From NCBI GenBank assembly GCA_035631875.1, contig DASQHX010000013.1, forward strand, positions 1-64,000: DNA of 64,000 nucleotides, read 5' to 3'. Under the pieces are notes generated by a model, which searched no databases, was not told the DNA's origin, and saw only the letters and a program-made list of their open reading frames with translations. Positions 44,620-52,786 of the stretch are shown one piece after another. The DNA is from Nitrosopumilaceae archaeon (lineage in GTDB: Archaea; Thermoproteota; Nitrososphaeria; Nitrososphaerales; Nitrosopumilaceae). Every line of letters starts with the position of its first letter. Position 1 is the stretch's first letter. A program made the position numbers and the translations under genes.

Positions 44620-45462
44620 CTAAAAATGCTTGAAGCCTGGTATCATCTTTTGTCTGATACCAAGATACACTGCTGATATGGCAACAAAAATAATTACCAA
44701 GCTAAAGGAAAATGGAAAGTCTGGAATTGATGTCGATTGAACTTGGGCTGGAACAATAGGATGTATTCCATTAAAAGATATGGGCCCTGAGAAAAATGAG
44801 CCGCTTGGAAAAGAAGGATCTGTGGGATAGTTTTGAGGAGGGGTGTGTGACCAAGGATCGCCCAGACTAACTAGATGTAGTGGAGTAGGGGGAGCAAAGT
44901 GGGGATTATTTGGGTCATTAATGTTACCTCCGACTGGTACCAGGGTCACATCTACAAAGACATCAAAAAAACTATCCATCGTGCCGCCGCCAGTAGCATC
45001 ATTGTGACTTGTAATCAGAATTTGACCTACACTAGGAGTTAGTGTATCGGGTTGATGTGCACCTGGCAAATGCAATTTATCTATTGTGACAAAAACATCA
45101 AAAAAGTTTCCCCCGATATTAACTGGACTAACACTCTCAAGTGAAAGTTCAACGAGCTCAATAGGAATAGTTCCTGTTCCACCAGCTGGCACTCCTGACA
45201 TGCGTTGAACTATGGTATCAGTATTGCCAGGTCCGATGGGGACTCCTTTTAGCACAACAGTACCAATAGGGCTGCCAAAATCATGAGGTGCAGGAATGGT
45301 CTCAAATAAATCATAGCCTGCGCTTATTGGCATGGCATATGTCAAACTCAATGGCATTGATAGAATAAGAATGGATAAGAAACCAAATATCCAAATGCTT
45401 CGATTACCAACCAAACCCAAGTTATATGATGGATTCTTATATTTATTAATGATCTTTCGCAT
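44620..45462 (-). CDS. PEF-CTERM exported surface protein
   Basis: A 280-residue protein. Signal peptide about 23-45 (GNRSIWIFGFLSILILSMPLSLTYA), then about 190 residues of Gly/Pro/Thr-rich beta structure (ELSLESVSPVNIGGNFFDVFVTIDKL, then SFFDVFVDVTLVPVGGNINDPN). The C-terminus is IPDFPFSFSLVIIFVAISAVYL followed by basic residues, the same type of archaeosortase sorting signal as the gene at 27346. No Cys. It is probably displayed on the cell surface. Two inner segments with F-F-D-V-F-V repeat each other, suggesting a duplicated beta unit. Confidence 0.78.
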   Translation of the reverse strand: MRKIINKYKNPSYNLGLVGNRSIWIFGFLSILILSMPLSLTYAMPISAGYDLFETIPAPHDFGSPIGTVVLKGVPIGPGNTDTIVQRMSGVPAGGTGTIPIELVELSLESVSPVNIGGNFFDVFVTIDKLHLPGAHQPDTLTPSVGQILITSHNDATGGGTMDSFFDVFVDVTLVPVGGNINDPNNPHFAPPTPLHLVSLGDPWSHTPPQNYPTDPSFPSGSFFSGPISFNGIHPIVPAQVQSTSIPDFPFSFSLVIIFVAISAVYLGIRQKMIPGFKHF

Positions 45463-45726
45463 TTGAAAAAGTTAAATTTTTTTCATTTTAAAATTCTTCT
45501 TTATGGAAATAATTCAACAAAACTTGGCTTGTCTATATCGACATTAAAAACCAATGGCATAAAAAATGGTTCTGTCAAGTTGGCAATTATTCAGTGTCAA
45601 TTGGTTGACAAAGTAAAAACATTGTACAATTAGGTTCGGTATCTGTGTAAACTATACTCTTGTTCCACAATATTAAATAACTATAAAATAAATGGTCTTG
45701 TGGATTTTATGGTCAATAAGGATACT

Positions 45727-45837
45727 TTGCGTGCATGTGGATATTGTGGAAATGTTTACTCTATTCATGCAACAAAATATGAAAGCAAATGTCCTATTTG
45801 CGGTAACAGGGCTCAAAATATGATTGAAGATCTCTAG
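45727..45837 (+). CDS. Very small zinc-ribbon protein
   Basis: A 36-residue frame from TTG at 45727 to TAG at 45837: RACGYCGN, then YESKCPICGNRAQNM. Two C-x2-C pairs 15 residues apart make a one-domain zinc ribbon of the rubredoxin-knuckle style. An in-frame stop (TAA, 45718-45720) lies just upstream, while an ATG at 45710 is in another frame, so the start is either the TTG or a frameshifted ATG. It is the only candidate gene in the gap between 45463 and 45879; the rest of that gap holds no coding signal. Confidence 0.5.
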   Translation: MRACGYCGNVYSIHATKYESKCPICGNRAQNMIEDL

Positions 45838-45879
45838 TATATTTATCTGGACTATAAAAATAAAAAAATCAACGCAGAC

Positions 45880-46224
45880 TTAGCTCATGTGATCTTTGAT
45901 ATCACTAAAGTTTCCAGCCATTTTTTTAGTTTCATGTCCCACATCAGAAATGGTAGCACCGTTGTAGACTCTGTCCATGTATCTTCCAGCAAGTATCATG
46001 GGAATTCCAAGAGGCGTGGTAATTGGGTCAGGTGAGATAAGAAAGATAAATCCTATCTTTTGTAGTTTTTTTCCAGGTGCAGATGCACGCTGCAAAGACC
46101 CCAGAGTGCGTGCAGTTCCCCTGTCATCTAGACTGGCAAGTCCAGAGTAAATCTCAGTTCTTCTCTTGGCAGACTCGCCGATTTTTTTAATTCTAGCAAT
46201 ATGCCTCTTATAATGTTCATCCAT
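45880..46224 (-). CDS. Small conserved-looking membrane-associated hypothetical protein
   Basis: A 114-residue protein from the ATG at 46224 (MDEHYKRHIARIKKIGESAKRR). The longer open frame overlaps the divergent regulator and is not supported. A basic N-terminal helix is followed by a hydrophobic stretch about 70-93 (IGFIFLISPDPITTPLGIPMILAG). One or two short membrane segments with an intervening Pro-rich loop are plausible. No known motif. It is divergent from the DtxR-like gene, sharing its promoter region. Confidence 0.62.
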   Translation of the reverse strand: MDEHYKRHIARIKKIGESAKRRTEIYSGLASLDDRGTARTLGSLQRASAPGKKLQKIGFIFLISPDPITTPLGIPMILAGRYMDRVYNGATISDVGHETKKMAGNFSDIKDHMS

Positions 46225-46341
46225 GCTAAGAACTATATTTTTTCTAGTTAAAATTCCATGGTAAAGATCAATCACAACGAGGTAAAGATTTCTTATACAA
46301 AGAGAACAGATTATATCATTCAAGGTATATCTTGCCAAAAT

Positions 46342-46800
46342 ATGAAGGAAAAACGCGCTGAAAGACTTGAATCTATAAAGGAGGCTCACAAGTCAGCCAA
46401 GGCAGATTCCAGTTCACGAATGGAGGATTATCTAGAGGTGATATCAGAACTAGTAGAGCTAAAGGGATATGCAAATACTCTTGATATCTCAAGATACATG
46501 AATGTCAGCGCACCTTCTGTGACAAAGATGCTGCAAAGACTAGATGAGAATGGATATCTGGAATATGAAAAATATCGCGGAATCAATCTGACTTTAAAAG
46601 GTAATACAGTTGCAGCCACAATACGACAAAAGCATGGAATACTATTAGAGTTCTTTAAATTACTTGGAATTGATCATGCTGCAGCAAATAAAGACGCAGA
46701 AGGAATAGAGCACCACCTTAATCCAAAAACCATAAAGCAACTGCGAAAATTCATCACATATCTAAAAGCAAATCCCAAGGTTCTTAGTAATTTTGAGTGA
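46342..46800 (+). CDS. DtxR/MntR-family metal-dependent regulator
   Basis: A 152-residue regulator from the ATG at 46342 (an earlier in-frame start at 46258 would overlap the divergent promoter). Residues 24-85 form the DtxR winged helix: SRMEDYLEVISELVELKGYANTLDISRYMNVSAPSVTKMLQRLDENGYLEYEKYRGINLT. The C-terminal dimerisation part has KHGILLEFFKLLGIDHAAANKDAEGIEHHL, with E and H residues (E-x2-H-H) in the ancillary/primary metal sites as in MntR. It probably represses metal uptake genes in the presence of Fe2+ or Mn2+. The 118 bp between it and the gene at 45880 is a shared divergent promoter. Confidence 0.88.
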   Translation: MKEKRAERLESIKEAHKSAKADSSSRMEDYLEVISELVELKGYANTLDISRYMNVSAPSVTKMLQRLDENGYLEYEKYRGINLTLKGNTVAATIRQKHGILLEFFKLLGIDHAAANKDAEGIEHHLNPKTIKQLRKFITYLKANPKVLSNFE

Positions 46801-46806
46801 TTAATT

Positions 46807-48609
46807 TCATACTATTATTCTGAGATCATGTTTTGACATTGCAGCCTTCATTATTCTTTTTCCACTGTCAGATTTTTTAGAGATAATTATCCTGCCATTT
46901 TTTCCAACATATGATGACGTTACAAGTTTGTCTTTTACATAGATATCAGCAGACATTCCAGTCTTGCTAGGATCTACTTCTAGTATGAGATTGTTTCCAG
47001 ATTCAGACATTTCAAAACTCTCTCCTCTCTCAAAAGAACTCTCCTCTTTTGACTCTACATCAATATGCACTCCTAGTGTTTTTTCAAGTTCATTTATTGT
47101 TATACCACCACGCCCAATTATTGATGGCATGACTTCCTTGTCAACTTGTACTCTGATGCTATTATTTGATAGAATCTCAATTTCTGCATTAGGATCAAAT
47201 CTGCGTATTGTCTCTCTTATTTTTGATTCTGCCAGTCTTTCTATGCCTCCACTTTTTGCCTCTTTTGAGATTGGTATGACAATGTTCTCCTCACCATATG
47301 TATAGATCTCATACTCTAAATCATGATTCTCAAAATTGCGTACCTCTATTACTGGTCTTGCCAAGTCTTGCTCTGTCATGCCACTTGGTACTTTGACTTT
47401 GAATTCTAATTCATAAACTTGAACAATGTTTCCAGCTTTAACAAATACAACTGTATCTAGTATGTGAGGAATCATGCCAAGCTCAACTTTTCCAATAAAT
47501 CTCTGAATTGCATCTAGTGGTGCATTTGCATGTACAACTCCCACCATGCCAACACCTGCTAACCTTAAATCAGCAAATACTCTAAAGTCTTGAAATCTTC
47601 TAACCTCATCAAATATTGTATAGTCTGGTCTTACTAGAAGCAAGATATCTGCCGAATTTTCAAAACTACCATCAAGAAGAGTATACTGGGTTATCTTTTC
47701 ATTTACCTGCAAGTCTCTTGGAGATTCCAGAGTCTTGACTATCTTGCCTTTCTTAGAATAAAAATCAGCAAGACTAGAGGCAAATGTACTTTTTCCAGAA
47801 CCTGGAGAGCCAGAAATAAGTATGCCCTCTGCTTTATCTGAAAATCTAGTCATTAATTTTTCAGATATGGTGTATTGTTCCAGAGATAATTTTATTATTG
47901 GATGTGTTATGGTGATCTCATAACTATTTGAAAAAGGGGGATGTGTTATTGTTGTTCTATAATCTTTGTACTGGATTACCAGTGCTCCTGGCTTTGATAT
48001 CTCTACTTGTCCTGACTTGGCAACCCTTGATGCTTCAAGAATCTCTGCTGTTATTTCACTAAGATAGTCTTTTGTAAGGACTATATCCTCCAAATCTACT
48101 AGTGTAAATGCCCCAGGCTTTCCTCGTTTTGCCATGGGTTTTGTTCCCTCTTTTAGGTGGACACTCATTGTCTGCTCATCAAAAAATTTTTCAAACTCTA
48201 AACCTGTTGTCTTGATATCAGGCTTTGAATATCTGGTTTTAATGCCTTCTGCTTGGGCAACTAGTGATTGAACATGGTCTGCAGTATAAAATATGGCATC
48301 ATATTTTTTTGCAATATCTTTAATTATTGCGTCTATTCTTCCACGGCTTGCAAGTTTAATGTCATCTGCGCTTGGCCTTTCTCCTTCAAATTTCAAAGTA
48401 ATGTTATTTTTTCCAGATATCTCACGAATTTTTTTTATCTCTCCCAACCCAACAAATCCATCCTCTTTACTTTGTGATGCTTGTGATTGGAGCTCATCAA
48501 GTACTGCAACTGGAATTATTATCTCACAATTATTTAGACTGCCTGATTCAATTAACTTTGTAATCTCACCATTTATGATGATGCTGGTGTCAACTACGAT
48601 CTTTTCCAT
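46807..48609 (-). CDS. PIN domain - ATPase - KH domain protein (PINc/VapC ATPase)
   Basis: A 600-residue archaeal fusion protein. The N-terminal PIN nuclease-like domain has VVDTSIIING (D7), AVLDELQSQA (E39) and the late acid TADHVQ (D111). The central RecA-like ATPase has Walker A GSPGSGKST (267-275), FDEVRRFQDFR (about 333-343) and VGVVHANAPLDAIQRF (about 355-370), as in secretion/PilT-type ATPases. The C-terminal part has KH-like IIGRGGITINELEKTLG (about 505-521) and a VGKNGRIIISKK tail. Such proteins combine RNA binding, probable RNA cleavage and ATP hydrolysis; the physiological role is not established. All key residues appear present. Confidence 0.9.
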   Translation of the reverse strand: MEKIVVDTSIIINGEITKLIESGSLNNCEIIIPVAVLDELQSQASQSKEDGFVGLGEIKKIREISGKNNITLKFEGERPSADDIKLASRGRIDAIIKDIAKKYDAIFYTADHVQSLVAQAEGIKTRYSKPDIKTTGLEFEKFFDEQTMSVHLKEGTKPMAKRGKPGAFTLVDLEDIVLTKDYLSEITAEILEASRVAKSGQVEISKPGALVIQYKDYRTTITHPPFSNSYEITITHPIIKLSLEQYTISEKLMTRFSDKAEGILISGSPGSGKSTFASSLADFYSKKGKIVKTLESPRDLQVNEKITQYTLLDGSFENSADILLLVRPDYTIFDEVRRFQDFRVFADLRLAGVGMVGVVHANAPLDAIQRFIGKVELGMIPHILDTVVFVKAGNIVQVYELEFKVKVPSGMTEQDLARPVIEVRNFENHDLEYEIYTYGEENIVIPISKEAKSGGIERLAESKIRETIRRFDPNAEIEILSNNSIRVQVDKEVMPSIIGRGGITINELEKTLGVHIDVESKEESSFERGESFEMSESGNNLILEVDPSKTGMSADIYVKDKLVTSSYVGKNGRIIISKKSDSGKRIMKAAMSKHDLRIIV

Positions 48610-48683
48610 CGATTAGTGAGATTATTTTGCGCTTTTTAATCATAGCTATACAAATCCTATATATTCAGTTTGTAATTTAACAT

Positions 48684-49607
48684 ATGACAATGTCTTTGCA
48701 AAAAAAGAATATTCTAATAATCGAAGACAGTATCGCTGTTGCAGGACTAATTCAGAATTTTCTTAAAAAACTTGATTATCAAAATATACAAATTTGTAAT
48801 AGCGGCAGGTCTGGAATCCAAGTATTTGAGGAACTAGTACGAGCAAACAAGATGCCAATTGTCATACTTGATTATAGTCTTCCTGACATGAATGCCAATG
48901 ATATAATGTCAGAGTTATTTAGTATTCGTCCTGACACCAAGATAATAATAGAGACTGCAAATGAGAGAACAGACGATTCCATCAAGGATGTTCTAAGACA
49001 TGGCGCCTATCAATATATTGAAAAACCAATCAGATTTGAGAACATAAAAAATACCATGGAGATACTTGAGGAGGAAGATAAATCTCTCGAGCACACCTCT
49101 CCAGATGATCATAAGGAAATAGATTCTCTGCTTAGAACATCTCGAAGAATCAGCCTTGCTAGAATTTCTGAATATACTGGAAAAAAAAGCGATGAAGTTT
49201 TAGACTATTTAAAAAATCTAACAAATGAAGGCAAAGCCATATCAATTGAAAGTATAAAGGAAATTTCATGCAACATGTGTAATTCTGTAAAAATTGGACA
49301 AAATTTTTCTTGTCCGTCATGTGGCAAAACAAATTTCAAGCAAGGCAAGCTCATTGAACATTTTAAATGCGGAAATGTCTCAGTTGAGGATTCGTACAAA
49401 AACAATATCTGTCCAAAATGTCACAAGGAAATCAAAATAATTGGGGTTGATTACAAGACCATAGAGAATTACTATATCTGCTCTGACTGTGGTGAAAAGT
49501 TTCCAGAACCCGTAATTGAATACATGTGTATTAGGTGTAATAATAAATTCAAACTTGAACAGGCAAAATGGATAACAAGTGAAGGTTTTAGATCAACTAA
49601 TTTGTGA
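48684..49607 (+). CDS. Response-regulator receiver fused to a helical linker and multiple zinc ribbons
   Basis: A 307-residue protein. Residues 8-128 are a CheY-like receiver: IIEDS (12-16), phospho-acceptor D63 (ILDYSLPD), T/A region TANERTDD and the K in IEKPI. Residues 135-185 form a wHTH-like helical section (LLRTSRRISLARISEYTGKKSDEVLDYLKNLTNEGKAIS). The remaining part is Cys-rich: CNMCN, CPSCGK, CPKCHK, CSDCGE and CIRCNN, i.e. five C-x2-C knuckles forming at least two zinc ribbons. This is a typical thaumarchaeal phospho-regulated, nucleic-acid-binding output protein. It heads the signalling cluster that ends with the histidine kinase at 50880. Confidence 0.87.
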   Translation: MTMSLQKKNILIIEDSIAVAGLIQNFLKKLDYQNIQICNSGRSGIQVFEELVRANKMPIVILDYSLPDMNANDIMSELFSIRPDTKIIIETANERTDDSIKDVLRHGAYQYIEKPIRFENIKNTMEILEEEDKSLEHTSPDDHKEIDSLLRTSRRISLARISEYTGKKSDEVLDYLKNLTNEGKAISIESIKEISCNMCNSVKIGQNFSCPSCGKTNFKQGKLIEHFKCGNVSVEDSYKNNICPKCHKEIKIIGVDYKTIENYYICSDCGEKFPEPVIEYMCIRCNNKFKLEQAKWITSEGFRSTNL

Positions 49608-49609
49608 TT

Positions 49610-49969
49610 TTAATTAAGTGCCATTGTAATTGCAGTTAGCACATCCTCAAAACGAAATGGTTTTACTATATACGCCTGAGCACCAGCCTCAGAACTTTGA
49701 GAGATGGTAGAAAAATTTTCGTCTGCAGTTAGCATAATAATTTTTGCATCAGGATTGGATGAGATTATTTCTCTGAGTGTTGATATGCCGTCTTTTTTTG
49801 GCATTGCCACATCTAGTAATAGTATGTCTGGGTTTGTTGCATTAAATTTTTCTATTGCATCTATTCCATCAACTGCTTCAGCTACTATTTCATGATGGCC
49901 TATTTTGAGTGAATCCCTTAAAACTAGTCTAGTTGCATCAGAGTCTTCTGCAATCATTACTCGAGCCAT
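49610..49969 (-). CDS. CheY-like single-domain response regulator, copy 1
   Basis: A 119-residue receiver domain with D8/D9-equivalent acids (AEDSD), phospho-acceptor D53 (ILLLDVAMPKKDG), Thr in MLTADENF and the K in YIVKPFRFEDVL. It has no output domain. It is a paralogue of the 50034 gene (identical spacing, about two thirds identical over the core). It ends 2 bp after the stop of the convergent zinc-ribbon response regulator. It would carry phosphate between the kinase, HPt and further regulators. Confidence 0.92.
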   Translation of the reverse strand: MARVMIAEDSDATRLVLRDSLKIGHHEIVAEAVDGIDAIEKFNATNPDILLLDVAMPKKDGISTLREIISSNPDAKIIMLTADENFSTISQSSEAGAQAYIVKPFRFEDVLTAITMALN

Positions 49970-50033
49970 GACCTGATGATATCACAATGATTTTTCTATA
50001 TAAGAACAGGGGTGTCATTAAACCCAAATACAG

Positions 50034-50402
50034 TTAATCATTTGCACCAAGTACCCTGGTAATGGTTTTTAGAACATCTTCAAAATCAAAGGGCTTCAAT
50101 AGATATGCCATTGCGCCAGCCTCGATACACTCTTTCATTGTGTTGATGTTATCACTAGCAGTTATCATAATAATTTTGGCGTTGGGGCTAACAACAAGTA
50201 TATCCTTTAATGCAGAAATGCCGTCTTTTTTTGGCATTGCCATATCAAGTAGCAGTAAATCGGGCTTGGTTTGATTGTATCTTTCAACTGTTTCAATTCC
50301 ATTTGCTGCTTCTGCTGCAAGCTCATGATGTCCAATAGCTAAAATGTCTCTTAATACCATTCTAATTGCATCTGAATCATCAGCAATCATTATGCGTGCC
50401 AT
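50034..50402 (-). CDS. CheY-like single-domain response regulator, copy 2
   Basis: A 122-residue receiver domain: acids in ADDSD, D53 (LLLLDMAMPKKDG), ITASDN and K in YLLKPFDFEDVL. The shared G-H-H-E-(I/L) and M-P-K-K-D-G-I-S blocks with the 49610 protein point to a recent duplication. It lies 39 bp after the stand-alone HPt gene in the same direction (50442), likely one transcript of HPt, CheY and CheY. Confidence 0.92.
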   Translation of the reverse strand: MARIMIADDSDAIRMVLRDILAIGHHELAAEAANGIETVERYNQTKPDLLLLDMAMPKKDGISALKDILVVSPNAKIIMITASDNINTMKECIEAGAMAYLLKPFDFEDVLKTITRVLGAND

Positions 50403-50441
50403 ACTTTGACAAAAATTAGGCTTGATTGTATTTAAGTGCAG

Positions 50442-50816
50442 TTATGTATTTTGATTAAAAATATGAGATAAAGTATTTCGGATTTTTATTTTAAATTCAT
50501 CAATGTTTTTTTTATTGGTATCATTAAAAATTTCTTGCATCATGGATATGGATTCACTGATGATTTGATATATTCCACTTGACACTCCATTTTCTATAAC
50601 ATGTTGTAATATGGTGTCATTTAACTTGGCAATCTCACCAACATTATTTTGGTTCATCATGGGAGCTAGTCCTTTTATTTTATGAAGATGTTTCTCAATT
50701 TTATTGCCATATTTGGAAATATCATTATCATTATTGCATTGCAATAGTATTTGTTTTAGACCATCTAATTCTTCTTGAATCTCCTGCCTTGCAATCTTGT
50801 CAAACTCATCAGACAT
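50442..50816 (-). CDS. Stand-alone HPt (histidine phosphotransfer) domain protein
   Basis: A 124-residue all-helical protein. The sequence EKHLHKIKGLAPMM (41-54) contains the H-x-(I/L)-K-G motif with H45 as the likely phospho-acceptor; helix-turn-helix spacing continues to SISMMQEIFND. This is the HPt/CheA-P1 type four-helix bundle without a kinase core. It is divergent from the histidine kinase and heads the two CheY-like genes, forming a compact phosphorelay unit. Confidence 0.78.
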   Translation of the reverse strand: MSDEFDKIARQEIQEELDGLKQILLQCNNDNDISKYGNKIEKHLHKIKGLAPMMNQNNVGEIAKLNDTILQHVIENGVSSGIYQIISESISMMQEIFNDTNKKNIDEFKIKIRNTLSHIFNQNT

Positions 50817-50879
50817 TATAACTAGATTAGACTAGTTTCATGCCAACTTTTATAGGCTCTTAGTCTAAAACTATACAAA

Positions 50880-52748
50880 ATGAAGATTGTTTCTAAGACG
50901 TATATTTTGCTTGCCGTCATAATCGGTGTTTCATTGCTTAATCTATTTGTATTATTGCAAACATCACAGGAAAATCAAGCAGTATTGCATTCAATTAGCA
51001 GTGCAAGCAATCTCAAGGTTACAGTTGAGAGAATTGCAGGAACTGCAAACTCTATAGCAAGCGGAAATGAGATGGACAGACAAACCCTAACTCAACAAAT
51101 TGCCGACTTTGAAAGTACCTATAATACTCTAGGTAGTGGAGGGCAATTAAATGGAATTACCATTGTTGCCGTGCCAAATGAGCTGCAAAATAAATACATG
51201 GATGTTGGCAATGCATGGAATATTTACAAACAAAAGGCAGAAGAAATCAGACAAGAGTCTGTCTTTAATCCTGATGTCAAAAACGCATTAGAGTATATTT
51301 TAGGAAAAAATGGAGATCTAATAACACTAACAAACGGTGTATCTAATGATCTTTTGCCACTAGACAGAAATTACAATAGGCATAAAGAAATTGCAGCAGA
51401 ACTTGTAACACTTACAAAATCAATTGGTGAAAACACACTTCTTATCTCAATTGGGGAAAAAGGAAACTATACTGATATCATAAAAAAAGATAGGATTATG
51501 TTTGATGCTGATCTGAAAAAATTAGAAGGACTGCCAATAGATACTTCAAATACTGATGGAGTCCAGATAACCAAAGAAACACTTCAGGCCATTCCTAGAG
51601 AAAACGCAGCATCATTACGTAGTCTTGATCCATTGTGGGAATCTGTAGAGCTAAAAATACAATTTATTGAATCAACACCTCTGCTTTCTGCGGAATTTGG
51701 AAAGTCACTGCATAATCTAGATGCACAAAGAGATGTGATGCTTTCTACAACTGGATTTTTTGTAGATGGGTGGAACAAACTAATTGATGATACACTAAAG
51801 GCTAAAGTTAATGCTGTATTGGCATTGCTTGTAGCAGACATTGTAGTTTTTGTTATAGTGATGTTTACAATTAGAAGATCACTAAACCCACTAGCCATGC
51901 TCACTAGGGCACTCTCACGTGTAAAGGAGGGTTTCTATGGTGAAAAAATAGATTATTCCACAAATGATGAGATTGGTACTCTGGCACACACGTTTAATCT
52001 CATGTCAGAAACCATACAACAAAAGAATGAAGAATCAAAAAAAGTCGAAATTGCAAAAGATGAATTTTTGGCAATGATCACTCATGAATTAAAAACTCCC
52101 CTGGTGCCAATTCAAGGGTATGCTGATATTTTACTTGGAGAACATTTGGGCAGTCTTAATAAAAACCAAAAAGAAAGGCTCGAGGTAATCAAAACAAGCT
52201 CTGCAACACTGCTACAATTGATATCTGATCTTCTTGATGCACAAAAATTAGAACTAGGACAACTCAAGATTGTGAGAAAAACTGACAATCTCAAAGACAC
52301 CATCTCAAAAATAATTGTACTAATGATGCCACAGGCAATCTCAAACGGAATTGATCTTCTGAACCATGTTAAAACAGATGTCCATGCATATTATGATGAA
52401 GAACGTATCAGTCAGGTGCTTACTAATCTAATTAAAAATGCATTTAGGGCTACAACAAAAAATGGTAAAGTAGAGATATCAGTTGAAGAACTATCTGATG
52501 AAGTCAAGGTCTCAGTTAAGGATAATGGTATTGGATTGCCAAAGGACGCTCTTGATAAAATATTTAGAAAATTCTATCAGGTAGATACGTCCTCAACTAG
52601 AGAAAAGGGTGGCAGCGGTCTTGGGCTTTCAATCTGTAAGGGAATAATTGAAACACATGATGGTAAAATATGGGTAGAAAGTGAACTGGGTAAAGGTGCC
52701 ACATTTTCCTTCATCCTTCCAAAAATTAAATCAAATTCCTCCCCCTAG
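50880..52748 (+). CDS. Membrane sensor histidine kinase (sensor - HAMP - HisKA - HATPase)
   Basis: A 622-residue kinase. TM1 about 7-27, an extracytoplasmic helical sensor domain (about 28-307), TM2 about 308-332, HAMP about 333-385 (RRSLNPLAMLTRALSRVKEG), HisKA with H402 in the H-box (MITHELKTPLVPIQGY), N-box NLIKNAFRA (about 518-526), G1 DNGIGLP, F-box FRKFYQ and G2 GGSGLGLSI. All catalytic boxes are intact. The sensor resembles four-helix-bundle ligand domains of methyl-accepting receptors; its ligand is unknown. Divergent from the HPt gene, so phosphate probably flows to HPt and the CheY-like and zinc-ribbon regulators nearby. Confidence 0.94.
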   Translation: MKIVSKTYILLAVIIGVSLLNLFVLLQTSQENQAVLHSISSASNLKVTVERIAGTANSIASGNEMDRQTLTQQIADFESTYNTLGSGGQLNGITIVAVPNELQNKYMDVGNAWNIYKQKAEEIRQESVFNPDVKNALEYILGKNGDLITLTNGVSNDLLPLDRNYNRHKEIAAELVTLTKSIGENTLLISIGEKGNYTDIIKKDRIMFDADLKKLEGLPIDTSNTDGVQITKETLQAIPRENAASLRSLDPLWESVELKIQFIESTPLLSAEFGKSLHNLDAQRDVMLSTTGFFVDGWNKLIDDTLKAKVNAVLALLVADIVVFVIVMFTIRRSLNPLAMLTRALSRVKEGFYGEKIDYSTNDEIGTLAHTFNLMSETIQQKNEESKKVEIAKDEFLAMITHELKTPLVPIQGYADILLGEHLGSLNKNQKERLEVIKTSSATLLQLISDLLDAQKLELGQLKIVRKTDNLKDTISKIIVLMMPQAISNGIDLLNHVKTDVHAYYDEERISQVLTNLIKNAFRATTKNGKVEISVEELSDEVKVSVKDNGIGLPKDALDKIFRKFYQVDTSSTREKGGSGLGLSICKGIIETHDGKIWVESELGKGATFSFILPKIKSNSSP

Positions 52749-52786
52749 CATAAATAAATAGTTGGGAAGAACCAAACTGTTCTATA

